In this document: piece after piece, positions 1-11,689 of the stretch
How the letters are laid out: the number at the start of each line of letters is the position of its first letter
Numbering within the stretch: position 1 is the first letter of the stretch
Made by a program: the position numbers and the translations under genes
The notes under the pieces: model-generated
Told to the model about the DNA's origin: nothing
The model's input: only the letters and a program-made list of their open reading frames with translations
Database searches by the model: none
From: Agarophyton chilense
Taxonomy: Eukaryota; Rhodophyta; Florideophyceae; Gracilariales; Gracilariaceae
Reading direction: 5' to 3'
Assembly (NCBI GenBank): GCA_030374765.1
Contig: JARGXX010000068.1
Location: 1,860,001 to 1,924,000 of the forward strand
Length of the DNA stretch: 64,000 bases

Positions 1-34
1 CCTCAGGAAAGATAATTATAAAGTTCGAGTAACC

Positions 35-3000
35 GTGATACTTCGTTCCAACAACTCTCGAGTGACAACGGCCGTATTGGACACAGGCGCTGGCCCCAAT
101 TTGGTCCATCCTAAGCTACTCCCACTTGGTATGAAAGATTTCGTTCAGTCAAGTAAAACCCCTAAGAATACCGATGCATCACGTAGACCAATGGACATTA
201 AAGGAATAGTACCACTATACCTCCAAGTAGAACAATTCATATTCCGCAGGTGGTTCCTTGTATGTCCTAACTTGAGCGCTGACGTAATCCTAGGGACCTC
301 CTCTATCGATCGATACATAAAGGCCATTTATCCAGGCCTTAGGAAAGTCGCATTTTACCGCGCACCTTCCATCTCTATAACTGGTTGCGCCCCAGGACCA
401 GAAGCTAACCGCAAACGAGCGGTTATCTTCGAAAACACGAAGTCCAAAAAGGGTCGCTTGTCGAAAGCCATATCGATACCCCCGATGACCCAAACCACTG
501 TATCGGTCCATTCCAAGTTCTCAGATCTCGTAACGATTCAAAACCATCCGAAAATGGTTCTGAAGCACCTTACCTTAATGGATAATAGAGAAATGGACGT
601 CCAAACCAACAGGCCCTTCTTGGTCACAATCAGCAACTTTAGAGATAAACCCGTACGATTACCTAAAGGCACATGGGCTGGAATCACACTACATGCGCCC
701 GTGGCCATCATGGAGGCCCAAATGGATAACCTTGCAACGCGAACTCCAGACGAGGACGTTGACTCTTGGGAGGGGACAGTCGCTATCGGCGCAGAATTCG
801 AATCCTATAGGCCCCAGGTACTTAATATCCTCAGGGAATACCAGGCCATGTGGTCAGGTAGATTGGGCCAAATCAAAGCCACTACACACTGCATCGACCT
901 TCAGGATGATGCTAGACCACAGTTCCAGCACCCATACCGCACCGGCCTAAAAGGTAGGGAAATTGTCGCCGACCAGATGGACAAGATGCGAAAAGCTCAA
1001 GTCATAGAGCCGGCGCCTCCGAACCAATCCGAATGAGCAAGTTCCCTTGTCCTCGTGACAAAGCAAGATGGATCCGTCAGGTGCTGTGTCGACTACAGGA
1101 AGCTGAACGCAGTAATCAAGAAGGACACATACCCAATACCTCACATGGATGACTGTCTGGATTCCTTAGGCGAATCCGTCGTATTTACCACACTGGACGC
1201 TAACTCCGGATATTGGCAAATCCCTTTGGACGAAGATGCGAGGGCGCTGACAACCTTCACCACTCATGAAGGTCTGCACAGATTTACTCGTATGCCCTTT
1301 GGTTTAAAGAATGCGCCAGCATCCTTCCAACGGGTAATGGACATCATATTGTCCAAACACAAATGGTAGTTGGCCTTTGTCTATTTGGATGACGTGATAA
1401 GCTTCTCAAGAACCGTGAAAGAACACCTTCGCCCCGTGAGGAAAGTGCTAACAATCCTACAGGACGGTGTAGTAACACTGAAGCTCCGCAAATGCGCTTT
1501 CTTCCAGGCCTCAGTGGACTATCTCGGTCACGTCGTTTTCCCAGGAAAGCTAAAGGTGGCCACACAGACAACGAATGCGATTCACCAGGCTAAGCCTCCT
1601 AGGACCCACACGGAACTACGATCCTTTGTGGGGTTGTGCAATTTTTACCGACGGTTCGTCCAAGGTTTTGCCAATATCTCGGCCCTTCTCAACGTAATGC
1701 TGAAGAAGGGAACACCTTAAGACTTTGAGTCCCTTACCGACGACCAGTACGAGGAATTTCAGACCCTAAAGGACAAATTAGTGAACGCACCTATACTGGC
1801 TTTACCAAAACCCAATTGGCCCTTTATCCTGGATACAGACGTCTTTGATGTCAAAGTGGGATGTGCACTGCTACAGGAACAGGAGTCACCGAAGGACTAT
1901 TGACCTATTAGATACTGAAGTAGAACGATCACCAGCGCAGAGCGAAACTACAGAACTACCGAAAAGGAATGTCCAGCCATCGTGTGTTCCTTATTGCAAC
2001 TCCGTCCACACCTCGAGAGAATTAGGTTTACCATTAGGACAGACCACGACTCACTCCGCTGGTTACTCAATATGACCGATGCATCAAGTCGCCTCGCTCG
2101 GTGGCGCCTCAGGCTCTCAGAATAGAACTATAAGATAACCTATAAACAAGGAATCAAGCACCACGCAGCAGATACCCTGTCACGAATCATTACCGACGTA
2201 ACTGATAACACTTCATTGGACAACCTAAATCCCACCCCCTTTACAGATGATGGACCTCAGGACTATACGGAAACAGATGACCTTATGGGTAAGGTGCAAT
2301 CGGAGGATCCTGAGGTAAAGGAGATCGAAGTATACCTATTGGACTGGGAGACAGTACCGCCCAGTTCGGCACGACCTCACGTTAATGCGGTATCCCCGGA
2401 GGAAAAAGAGCTCCTCCCTATAACTATTGAAGAACTCCTATAGGCCCAAGTCGAAGACGAATACTGCAAGGAAACAGCCCAATTGGTAGAAACCCTAGGA
2501 TACCTGTTCGACTTTGACCGATCTGGACTACTATGTCGCCGCTCACCAGTGGATGGCGCACTCTAACGGGGTAATACCAACTTCGCTAAGGGTGCGATTC
2601 CTATATCTCGCCCATTCCACCCGCTTGGCTGGTCATCCTGGAGGCCGACGAATGTACCAGACCCTATGGAAGTTTTTCTACTGGCCACTAATGGCGCAGA
2701 ACCTATGGCAAACCGCACTGAACTGTGCATCGTGCACACAGATCCGAAGGTCTCGCGCCAGCCATCAGGCCTAACTGAAGCTCTTCCCCGCCGCAGGTCC
2801 AATGGAATTTGTCGCAATGGATATACTTGGGACTTTGCCTAAGTCGTCCCATGGGAAACGGTTTGTTTTGGTTATAACCGATAGGTTTACCAAACTTACC
2901 CGAGCCCTACCCTTACGGTAAACAACAGTCATTGATGTCGCCACGGCCTTCTTGTCCCACCGTGTATATCCATGTTGCATTCCACTCAACTTCCTTACGA

Positions 3001-4140
3001 GTAACGGCAGCCAGTTTGTATCCAAATTCTTCTTCTCACACGTTTGTGCTACATTAGGTATCAAACATTTGACCACCACGGCGTACCACCCGCAAACCAA
3101 TGGCCAAGCCGAACGCTTCAACCGCACCCTTCTGGACCGATTGGCACACTACGTATCGTAGCACCAATTGGACTGAGACGGCTACGTTGAGCCACTTGTT
3201 TATGCCTAAAACACGCAAGTGCACACATCTACGGGGACAACACCTTTCGATTGAACTCTAACGAGATCGCCACCACCGATAGCTGTTGACTTTCAGGAGT
3301 CTATCATAGCCCAGGATATAACCGAAGGGATGACTCCTACACAGACGAAGCGCTGCTCGCGCCCACGCAACGACGGCATTATCCAATCGGCCAGAGCTGT
3401 ACTAACCAAAACCTCACGGCGCTACAAGGTCAATTTCGACAAAGCCGTTTGGAACAAACCACTCTTCGGGAAAGGAGAACTCTTCTACCTGGACCGGGCC
3501 ACCGAAGGACAATGATAAACTGGAGGATACATCGCGGAAGCTGTTACCCCGCTCTACGGGACCATACAAAGTCTTTAATGCCAATCAACATACCATTACG
3601 TTACTAAGTGAAGGCCTACTGGGCACTGTATCGATTGATCGGATGACACGAGCCCCCAGCTCCCTCGAATCACCAAAGTCCCAGTCCCCTGGTCCAATGA
3701 AATCACTACGGCCTCAGGTCGACGCTCAAGTCCCCACACCACCTCCGGCACTTCCCACGGATCCGACTAGCCCCATGGACCCGATGGTCCATGCCAATGA
3801 CGATGACCCATCTCTTCCAATCGACTGCGATGCATTTGCCCCCTCTGAACCACACTCTCCTTCCGGAGGATGAACACCAACTGGAATACTTGATTGAGCG
3901 CAACCTCTCCCCCGGTCGGGGAGAAGTTAGATCAATGCGCTATCGCGTCCGTTGATTCGGCTACACACCTGAGGAAGACACTTGGCAAGAGCCTCAAACC
4001 ATTCCGGCTAATTCTTTTGCCCGCTATTGGCGCAAAAACGGCATCACGGAGCGCAGCCTAAGGAGGGAGCAACCATTGGCCCCAATAATACCAAAACGCG
4101 TCCCAGAACGCCTCCTGACATGACGGTTCGCCGTAGCTCC
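35..4140 (+). pseudogene. pol: gag-pol polyprotein remnant of copy A (PR-RT-RH-INT-chromodomain)
   Basis: The aspartic protease signature LDTGA lies near 80-95. RT runs about 830-1,720, broken by stops near 1,034 and 1,367; the catalytic YLDDV is near 1,380-1,395 and FTRMPFGLKNAPASFQ precedes it. RNase H (about 1,820-2,190) shows RTDHDSLRWLL and an HHAADTLSRI end. Integrase has the zinc-binding H-H-C-C region (2,600-2,745), then the catalytic core with VAMDILGTLPKS near 2,815 and QTNGQAERFNRTLLDRL near 3,100-3,145, followed by a GPYKV motif near 3,560. A chromodomain is visible at 3,880-4,040 (EYLIER, then RYRVR-stop-FGY); the cage tryptophan is a stop in this copy. At least six in-frame stops or frameshifts make it nonfunctional. 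Confidence 0.9.
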
Positions 4141-4311
4141 CGCATCAGCGAACAAAGTCAATCCTCAGGCGACAACTGAGGAAGACCTGAGACTCGCTCA
4201 AGGTTGGACGCCGTTTCTGGGCACGCACGTTTGAGGAATACAAAAAGCAACTTCGGAAAAGCACAAGCATTAGTTTATTTGACCAACTACCAGAGGCCTA
4301 ACAGCCCTCGC
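4141..4311. other. Non-coding 3' spacer of copy A pol
   Basis: This short stretch between the end of the chromodomain frame and the inserted LTR fragment aligns by eye with 32,290-32,443 of copy B. It includes the shared segment ending in CAGCCC just before the insertion point. No gene was seen in it. Confidence 0.6.
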
Positions 4312-4676
4312 TGTGAAGAAGCGGTGATAATGGTTGAGCCCTGTAAGCCGCCGGGCCCTGTAGGATCTTGCAGGTGACACGTGTACGGGTCGACCTCACG
4401 TGGACTCATGTAGATTATTAACTTAATGTAATTAGTGTAATAGATTAATACTACACTGCCAGGGCGATCTCAGCGCCTCTCCAGTACTATTTACTTGGCT
4501 CGAGTGACGCTTCTCCTTTTGAGTAAGGTAGGCACCGTTAGGATACTAAATAACCCCCTTTGGTAGATTAGTTCCACCCTTTGGTCTCCAAGCCATCGTT
4601 TCCGTAGCTCGAACCTGTAGGACTACACAGTAAACGCCAGCCCATTGCACCAAGTACTCTGGGGGTGCGGCCGTCA
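4312..4676 (+). repeat. LTR fragment embedded in copy A
   Basis: This 365-bp block begins TGTGAAG and matches the first ~365 bp of the LTRs at 7,209-7,652 and 35,005-35,449. It ends in CCGTCA, about 78 bp short of their ends. In copy B the flanking sequences (CAGCCC on the left, GACCTCAA on the right) are directly joined, so this block is an insertion or rearrangement in copy A. I could not find a clean target duplication, so a truncated solo LTR is only one explanation. Confidence 0.75.
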
Positions 4677-4755
4677 TGACCTCAAAGATCGTGGAAGCCC
4701 TCCGAACACCAACGGGACTCACTGGGGCGACGCAAAAGTAATTCCATCGTCCTCA

Positions 4756-6981
4756 TTAGAACAGGCAGAAGCGAAACCGGGACCCTACTGTACCACTAGG
4801 GCCGGCCCCAGCGAGGCGAGCACGCTTCTTCGGCGGAGATTCACCTGAGGAACTACTGTCACCATCGGAAGCCTCCCGGTCGCTCACATTTAAACCATAC
4901 CGGGCATCAAAGTTGTCAATAACTCTCTGGGACATCAGTTGGGCACTCTGCTGCAGGAAATTGACCACTGTGGTTTTCAAATCCTGACACTGTTGGACAA
5001 CCGCGGCGTAGCGCGCCGAGCGAGGCGCCCAGGAGCAAGCTTTTCTAAGGACTGTCGCCATGCCCATTGAGGCAGTAATACGAATGGTACGGCAGACATG
5101 ACAGAGATCTATGGCTGCAGCCGTAACTGAAGCGAGAAAATGCGGCAACGGAGAGGACGGAGCGATTTAGACGCCCACAGTGGACGTCTGAGCCAGGGCA
5201 TCTTCTACAGGACTTTCGATTTCGAGAGTAACTTCGGCAGGAGGGATGTCCCCTTGGGCGACGGGCGGCTCGTATGAGAGTTCATCCTGAAGAGAAGCGC
5301 CCGGAGTAGCTGGAGGACGGGAAGCGGTCGGCAACACAACATCGGACCCGACAGGAGGATTGACGCCTTCCAGGGGTGGGACGAAGGGATCTTCACCGAA
5401 TGATTCTCCGTCGTACGTACCATCAGGAACCAACGAAGTGGCTTCCAGGTCATGGTCGAAGCATAGATAATCGAAACCAATGGCCTTCGGGTATTAGTCA
5501 GGCACATGACGCCTCGGAATGTCCGATGGTTCATTCCTTAAAAGCTTGGTGAGCTAGGTATGAGCGTCGTCCCCACCCTGCGGATGTAGCGGAATCGCCG
5601 TTAATGAGTCAGTATCGTGGTCATACCAAAGTAACCCGGGAGTCTTGCCCCACTCGACCTGTAGGACATGATCCAAAAGGGCCTCGGCCTCCTCGACGTC
5701 GAACTGGGTCCCACGGACGATATTCTGGATGCCCATGCTCCTTAAGAAACTGATCATGATGTCCGGGAGCAAGATTAGATGACCTCGAGGACCGGCTATG
5801 TTCTCGTCGTACCATACCCTCCAATCATTCGAACGGACATTACCACGGACGCCATACTTCGCGGTACCCAGAAAGGCCATAAGGGACATAACGTCGATTT
5901 CAACGAAGAGTACCTGCTAAGACAAACAAGACCTTCGGTCACTGTCGTAACCCATGAGTTGTACCAATTGGAACGCCACCACAGACGGCGTGGGAACCAA
6001 AAGGAGCGGCGAGACACGCAAATACATGGCCCATTGGTTCTCATTCACGCGGGGCAGTAAAAGATATAACGGAGGACGTTTGTCTGCGCTCATGTCTTGA
6101 AACTCCACCTGGTGCCAGCCGAAGAAGGACTCCAGGGACTGAAATAAACGACCATCGAGCTCGCGCATCTCGTTCCAATAGACCCTATTGGACATTCAAA
6201 ACAGGCGGCCATACGGCAGATGGAAGCATATGAGCCCCGAGAGGTTGTGAGCCGCCGGAGGAAGTCTCACATGAGGCAAGATGAAGTCCGTGTAAAGGTC
6301 CGAAAGGAGTTTGTTGACCCTGAACTGGTACTCGGCTACCTCCTCGCCGCGGACGTACAGCATGTCCGCTTGGATGAGGGTGCGATAGCGCGTCTCCGAA
6401 CACGGATCAACAGGACAATGCAAACATCGGTTTTACCACGAGACGCTTTGCGCGCTTTTTCTGCCGCTCCGGAAATCGGGTATCTTAGCGAACTTCCGAG
6501 CGTTGAGATACATATGACAGAACCTTTGGTATTCTTCTACAGAGGACCGAAGAATGGCTTGACGCACTGCCCGCTGGTTTCGTCCGATGGTATGATCGTA
6601 GCGGTCCCCGAGGCACTCATAAGCCAGTTGGTGTCCTGAGGAGCTCCCCGCTTGGTTTTTCGAAGTCATGGTGCCGCTGCCAAGAGGCTGGTTCGCCGGG
6701 AAATGGATAGGAAACCCCACTGAAGCGACAAAGTCCGGAGGGAGAATAGCGTACCCGACGGGCTTATGAGGCGGGCACGGTATCGCGCGCGACCAATGGA
6801 AAAGTACCGCGAAGAGAAGAGGAGATGGAAGCAGACCGACGGACATTAACAACAGTAGACCAGGCGCGTAGGGTCGCAAAGGGAAAAGCGGAGAATAAGG
6901 AAGGCCCCAATGACCGTCAGGGGAGAATGAGCCAATGAAAAATCTCGCCAAAGCGACACGAGGAATATGCTGGAGGTACAC
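4756..6981 (-). pseudogene. Antisense reading frame of copy A retrotransposon, unknown protein
   Basis: Consecutive minus-strand frames (6,981-6,433; 6,423-6,196; 6,195-5,917; 5,889-5,554; 5,433-5,167; 5,148-4,756) form one protein of roughly 700 residues interrupted by stops and frameshifts. The same protein recurs in copy B at 34,731-32,489, broken at different places. Landmarks in order: YDHTIGRN near the N-terminal third, MSNRVYWNEM, an ENQWAMY/RVSPL segment, GNVRS-DWRVWYDEN, GIQNIVRGTQFDV, an acidic/proline-rich stretch, and a C-terminal PPKKRARLAGAG that resembles a nuclear localisation signal. I recognise no domain. It runs toward pol, so it would need its own promoter near or in the 3' LTR. 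Likely start is one of several ATGs between 6,981 and 6,669. Confidence 0.7.
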
Positions 6982-7196
6982 CTATGGTCAGTGCTCACGG
7001 TGCGCTTGAGTTTCAGTCCTTAGGAAAATTATTTGCCACCCGGGAGCAAATGGTCAGCTCATGCTGCCTCGTACCCCCGCAGGTGATGAATTCGTGACGT
7101 TACCTCGTGCCCAATGGTACTGGAAGCAACTAAGTGCTCACGTCCCCTGGATCAAGCCTGAGGCCATCTGAACTTCGCCGTGACGTTCGAATTCAA

Positions 7197-7208
7197 TGGA
7201 GGGAGATA
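7197..7208 (+). other. Polypurine tract of copy A
   Basis: A purine run (TGGAGGGAGATA) directly precedes the TGTGAAG start of the LTR. Copy B has the equivalent at 34,992-35,004. Its position marks the following LTR as the 3' LTR of an element whose plus strand is the pol strand. Confidence 0.7.
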
Positions 7209-7652
7209 TGTGAAGGAGCAACGATAACGGTTCAGCCGTGTAAGCCGCCGGGGCCTGAGGTATCTTACAGACGCCACGTGGACTGACCGACCTCAGCTGG
7301 GCTCATTCAGAATATCATTTCATTTTAATTAGTGTAATAGATTAGCATTACAGTGCCAGGGAGATCCCAACGCCTCGCCATTGTTATTTACGTGGCTCGA
7401 GTGACGATTATCCCTGAGAGTAAGGTAGGCACCGTTGGATACTAAATTACCCTCTCTGGTACATTAGTTCCACCAATTGGTCTTCAAACCATCGTCACGT
7501 CGCTCCAACCTCTAGGACTACGCAGTCAACGCGAGCCGAATGCACCAAGTACTCTGGGTGTCCCGCCGTCAAGGATACGAACCTGAGGACCCGCTCAATC
7601 ACGCTACCTCAGGGTGAGACCAGTATGCTGACCCACCATTCATTGCGTTACA
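7209..7652 (+). repeat. 3' LTR of copy A
   Basis: 444 bp, TG...CA, collinear over its whole length with 35,005-35,449; similarity stops at the CA in both copies, which sets the right boundary. The last ~80 bp, read on the minus strand, carry a tRNA-like B-box (GGTTCGTATCC here, GGTTCGAATCC in copy B). Confidence 0.85.
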
Positions 7653-7792
7653 GATGGCCCCAGAATTAAACTAGTTCTTCTACGAAGCATTAGAGTTCGT
7701 GCTAGATCGTTTGATTAAAGTTATAACCGAGTAAATAGATAACTTCTCACAAGAGCGCGCTGGTTTGTATGCAGGATGTATGAAATAGCCAG

Positions 7793-8305
7793 GTGCTCCA
7801 AAGGAGAGCTGTGTTGGGTTCATGGAGGGAACCAATATCCCCATCCCGCGAAAGTCTTCCGGATGTTTTCATCTTTGACCTCCGTGGTCCTGTGGAAAGA
7901 AAACGCCATGATATGACGCAATATAGAAGGTCACTTAAAGGTGCTTATGTATCCGGAAATCGCTACGAGCTATAGGAAGACAGGTTTACATTTATATGGA
8001 CCCGGCGTATGATCTTCGGTGTAATTTGCAAGTAGAGTTGCATGGTGCGTCTTTGAAGCAAGAACAAAAAGATTTCAAAAAGAAAATGTCTCAAATTAGG
8101 TAATTAGTGGTGTAGGCTTCCAAAATCATCAAGAAGGACTTAACTCATATGAACTCGCCACGAAAACTAGGTTTCATACAGACTGTTCTTGGGCTTTAGT
8201 ACCATATGGCTGCAATTCGAAAATGTAAACTTTCTTGTAAAGCCCCCAAAACTTGCATTTCTTCCAATGCACATCAACGTCGCTGGAGATTTATCTGAGC
8301 ACTAT
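7793..8305 (+). pseudogene. PIF/Harbinger transposase remnant (C-terminal half)
   Basis: Read across three frames, the segment shows GFMEGTNIPIPRKS near 7,815 (family IDGTHIPI with D changed to E), then GPVERKRHDMTQYRRS (family dGPveGrrHD) in another frame, then IYMDPAYDL and LKQEQKDFKKKMSQIR (family YGDPAYPL and FN..mS..R). The tail reads on to about 8,305. These are the motifs of Harbinger (DDE_Tnp_4 type) nucleases. Several stops and at least two frameshifts make it a relic. The minus-strand Myb/SANT-like relic next to it fits the two-gene layout of Harbinger elements. Confidence 0.7.
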
Positions 8306-8399
8306 GTGTACCGTGAGATACTAACGAGCATTTAAAAGGCCAAATTATCGCTGTTCAAAAGCTCCTCGCAGCTTGAAGGAGCAGCTCTCAAGAAAATGG

Positions 8400-9070
8400 C
8401 CCACGATCCTCGTTTATAGAATTAAACACAACAATCTAGCCTTGCTTGTTCTTTAAACTCTTGATCAGCTCCAACATATAACGTTAGAGCTGCACTCTCT
8501 TCGACACTCGGCTGCAGCCTCTTCAGACCTCTTATTCTCCTTTACAAACCGGTGGGCCTCCAAATCAACTTAAGGCTTTTCGATTTCGATACGATGCTCT
8601 GCACCAATTGATTTCGTCTCAATGAAATGCTCTTTTATCGCAATGCCTTTTTCCTACAAGTCCAACCACTTCTGGTCGCAATCTTTTTGCCAACCAACCA
8701 AACTTAAGCGCCCCACCTCCGCTTCCTCGACCTTTGAAATAGCTCGTGTCATATCTAATTTTGCCGGGGTATGAGTTTTCTTTTGTTTGTTCGACATTGT
8801 CGCCTTTTCATCTCCATCCAGATTCCCACGCTTTGAATCCCTGGCCCTTGAGATGTCTCTTAGCCGTTCTCTTGTATCAACCAGTGTTTCTTCTTTCTTT
8901 GACGCCTTTACCTTAGTCTTACTCTTTTCTTCAGTTCGTCTAGTTTTGTTATTAGATCTAGACCGAGCCACTCATGAACTCCTTTCTCTTCCGCACTACC
9001 AAACGCAGCCAATTTTTGGCCATGTTCTTCTCTAAACTTGTTCGTTAACGGTATAAATCAGTCTTGGAAA
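8400..9070 (-). pseudogene. Myb/SANT-like transposon accessory protein, broken
   Basis: The longest open part (8,971-8,654) is a highly charged, helical, Lys/Glu/Arg-rich protein containing VDTRERLRDISRARDSKRGN and, later, AISKVEEAEV and QKWLDL. Upstream on the same strand another frame gives GQKLAAFGSAEEKGVHEWL, and downstream, past a stop, KGIAIKEHFIETKSIGAEHR. A KLAA.GS.EE segment followed by a long coiled-coil tail is typical of the Myb/SANT-type second protein of Harbinger elements. The DNA-binding N-terminus is not readable. I assign it to that class by pattern only. Confidence 0.5.
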
Positions 9071-11689
9071 TGTTTTTTATCCGTTTTCTAAATAATCAAC
9101 TTTGTAGCGTTGAAATGACTTGCCATTTATTTGAATTGCCCTAACATTTGCCCGTGGTAAGGCGCGAGGTGCCCCTTCTGCTTGCATATTTTTCAGAAAA
9201 GAAAGTGTCAACTTGTGGCGATCAGGGCCGTTACGAGGGCTAGGATAGCTCTAAGAGTGCGCAGCATCAATAGAGAGCTGTACTGATTGGGTCTGGGGGA
9301 ATAATTGGTGCTGTAATTCCGTGTTAAGAACTATGAACGTCCCTGATGGGGCTTGTAGAGTCGGTTGCTGGTTTCCGGAAGTTGAAATGGTGGTGATGGC
9401 ACGGGCTGTTAAACGAACGATAGGGTTGAAGTGTGGGCTATCGAAACCGTACTTTGGTACAAAATAGAAGATACTGAAGAGTCGATCGGCGAAGTTGGTG
9501 GGGGTTGGCTAACCCTCACTTCGGGAGCAAAATTTGTTTTGAATTATTACCAAACTGCTGATGGGCGCCATTATTTTGAATTTCACGCGGTGGTTTTAGA
9601 TACTAAAATAAAGCTCAGCAGACATAAAACTTCTCTGCAACCGAAAGGCTCAAGAAATTGAATTTGATATACTTATTCCGAAATAAACTTCTTTTCTGTC
9701 TTTAACTTCTTGAAACTGCGAGCAACCAGTCACTTCTTTCAGTAGTTCCTAGGATTCAGAATCACTAGTATACATTCTGAATGTGCAACGATTAATTCAG
9801 TTTCGTAATTCTTTGTTGACTAGAAACAAGCGTTTACAATACATACAAAGCTTCCTGGCGAGAGGTCTTAACAAAAAAAATTCTTTTTACTCTATAAATA
9901 AAGCTGTTATTTTTCCGAAAAGGAAAATCTGTCCTTCTTACGACAGCTTCTTGTTTAGTGCTATATCTAAGATATCCACCAATTTTTTTGACTTTTACAG
10001 ACTTCTCACTCTTTTCGGGTTCTTTATACAGAAAACACACCTTCAGCACACACAGATTGTCTGCTGTTCACAGCAAGGACGGTTCAATAAATTTATTGTG
10101 TTGAAAGTGGGTGCTAAGAGCACCTGCTAACGTCTCACTGGTTTCTGTACAGCGGCAAAGTCGAAACCAAATTTTACTATGTATGAGATTTCTTTTCCAG
10201 TGGCAGTCGCCTCACTAGACCCCAGACGTCATACTCCTCACTCCTCAATATATTCGAAAGGCTCGAAGCCAAATGAAAGTGATGTTTTGGGAGTAGTTGC
10301 TGCTTTAGGTTGTCCGAGAGAGAATTTGGGAACATCGGAACGCCCTATATAGAGAGCTAAAACATCTATAACACAGATGCAACGCAATAATACTAGAAAG
10401 CTAATACGGTGTGCTTTTAAATTACTCTCATCGCTGCCAGCATCGTTTAAAGCAGCACATTAACCAATAAAAATACAAGAACTATAATTATTTTCACTAA
10501 AGCGCCATTATGGCGATCAGTGCCAGCGAATGTATAGAAAGTGCAGACCAAGCTGGCACTTTCTGCACATGTGTACTACTAATGCCGGAAAACTCTTCTC
10601 ACTTCTCAACTCACACGGCACTTGACAAAATCTACTATTTCCTTAGTGGTAGGCCCAGTTACTTGCATTTTGCAAGTCGGCGTGCAATTTGAATTTCATT
10701 AGCGACACTGTCGGAAAGAACATTTGTTTCGATTTTGTCTGCCTAAGTTTTTTGTTAAACTTATTAGCGCATATTTTTCATCGCTGTAAATGACACATCT
10801 ATGAAAGAGGCATAATTTCTGATGTAGTTATGGGTTGTCGCATGATTTGAAAAACTTCTATTACAAGATGTTGGTTTGACTCCACTAGAGGGTTCGGACG
10901 TGGATGAAACATAGAAGTTGCCTATCGTATTGATATTTTTGGTTCTCAAAAAACAGTTCAGCCAGACCTGCTTGTTTTAAATTACTACTTAATTCCTGAA
11001 TGGAAGCAGTTGGTGTTCCAGCCATACAAAGGGCTAGTTGTATAAAGAAAGGATTTGATCAAAGTTCGCAGATGAAAAAAATGCCAGATGTGGGTTTTTG
11101 AGAATGTTCGGAAAGTTGGCTTTCAGCACTTGTATGAAAATATATAGTTTTCGTAGTTGTATTATTTGATTTCTATTCGAAACTCGAAAGAAAAAGACGA
11201 AGGTTAGCAAAGAAAACCATCAAACTCTTCTATATTTGGTCCGTCAAGCTCAGACAAAAGTATTTAACCCTAAAAAAGGTTCAGTGACCACAATTATCTG
11301 TAGAAAGCTGCGCAATGAATTAGGCGGAGATGCTTCGCACAAAATGGGCTTTCAACATTTGCTGAATCATTCATGTAGATGCTGGAGACAGTATAGGATA
11401 ATAAAGGCAGTGCAACGTTATTAAAAAACAAATGGGCATTGATAAATGCGGCATTGATGCTAAAAGCGTCTCAACACATAACATATTTCTGCATGAGATT
11501 GTGTTTGTTATGTGTTTGTGTGGTATAGTAAAAAGATATGCGTGAAGAGTGAACAACGCCCTCAAAGCTGTAGAGTAGAAGATTCGTTTTTGAGTATGAT
11601 GCACTTTTTAAGGAGAGTTCGAAGATAAAACTTCTCGTCCGATCAGTTGTGACGTCTAAAAAATGTTAAATTCGAACAGAAGGAGGTGA
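9071..11689. other. AT-rich stretch without a recognisable gene
   Basis: Short open frames at 9,431-9,661 (+, 76 aa) and 9,783-10,130 (+, 115 aa) have no recognisable motif, and the second lies in low-complexity AT-rich DNA. I see no convincing host gene, tRNA or intact repeat end. It is probably old transposon debris. Confidence 0.5.

Larger units (their letters stand above)
1..7652 (+). mobile_element. Ty3/gypsy chromovirus-like LTR retrotransposon, copy A (5' part outside window)
   Basis: Order on the + strand is protease, reverse transcriptase, RNase H, integrase and chromodomain, then a spacer, a long antisense frame, a polypurine tract and a 3' LTR ending at 7,652. The domain order RT-RH-INT and the terminal chromodomain are those of Ty3/gypsy chromoviruses. 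The copy is dead: every domain carries stops or frameshifts. The 5' LTR and gag are not in the window. Copy B at 30,377-35,449 is collinear from about 2,277 onward. Relative to copy B, copy A carries an extra LTR fragment at 4,312-4,676. No target duplication can be tested because the left end is missing. Confidence 0.9.

Noticed and set aside
4645-4848. 67-codon + frame across the LTR fragment border in copy A
   Set aside because: It spans two unrelated repeat pieces and is antisense to the C-terminus of the antisense gene; a chance frame.
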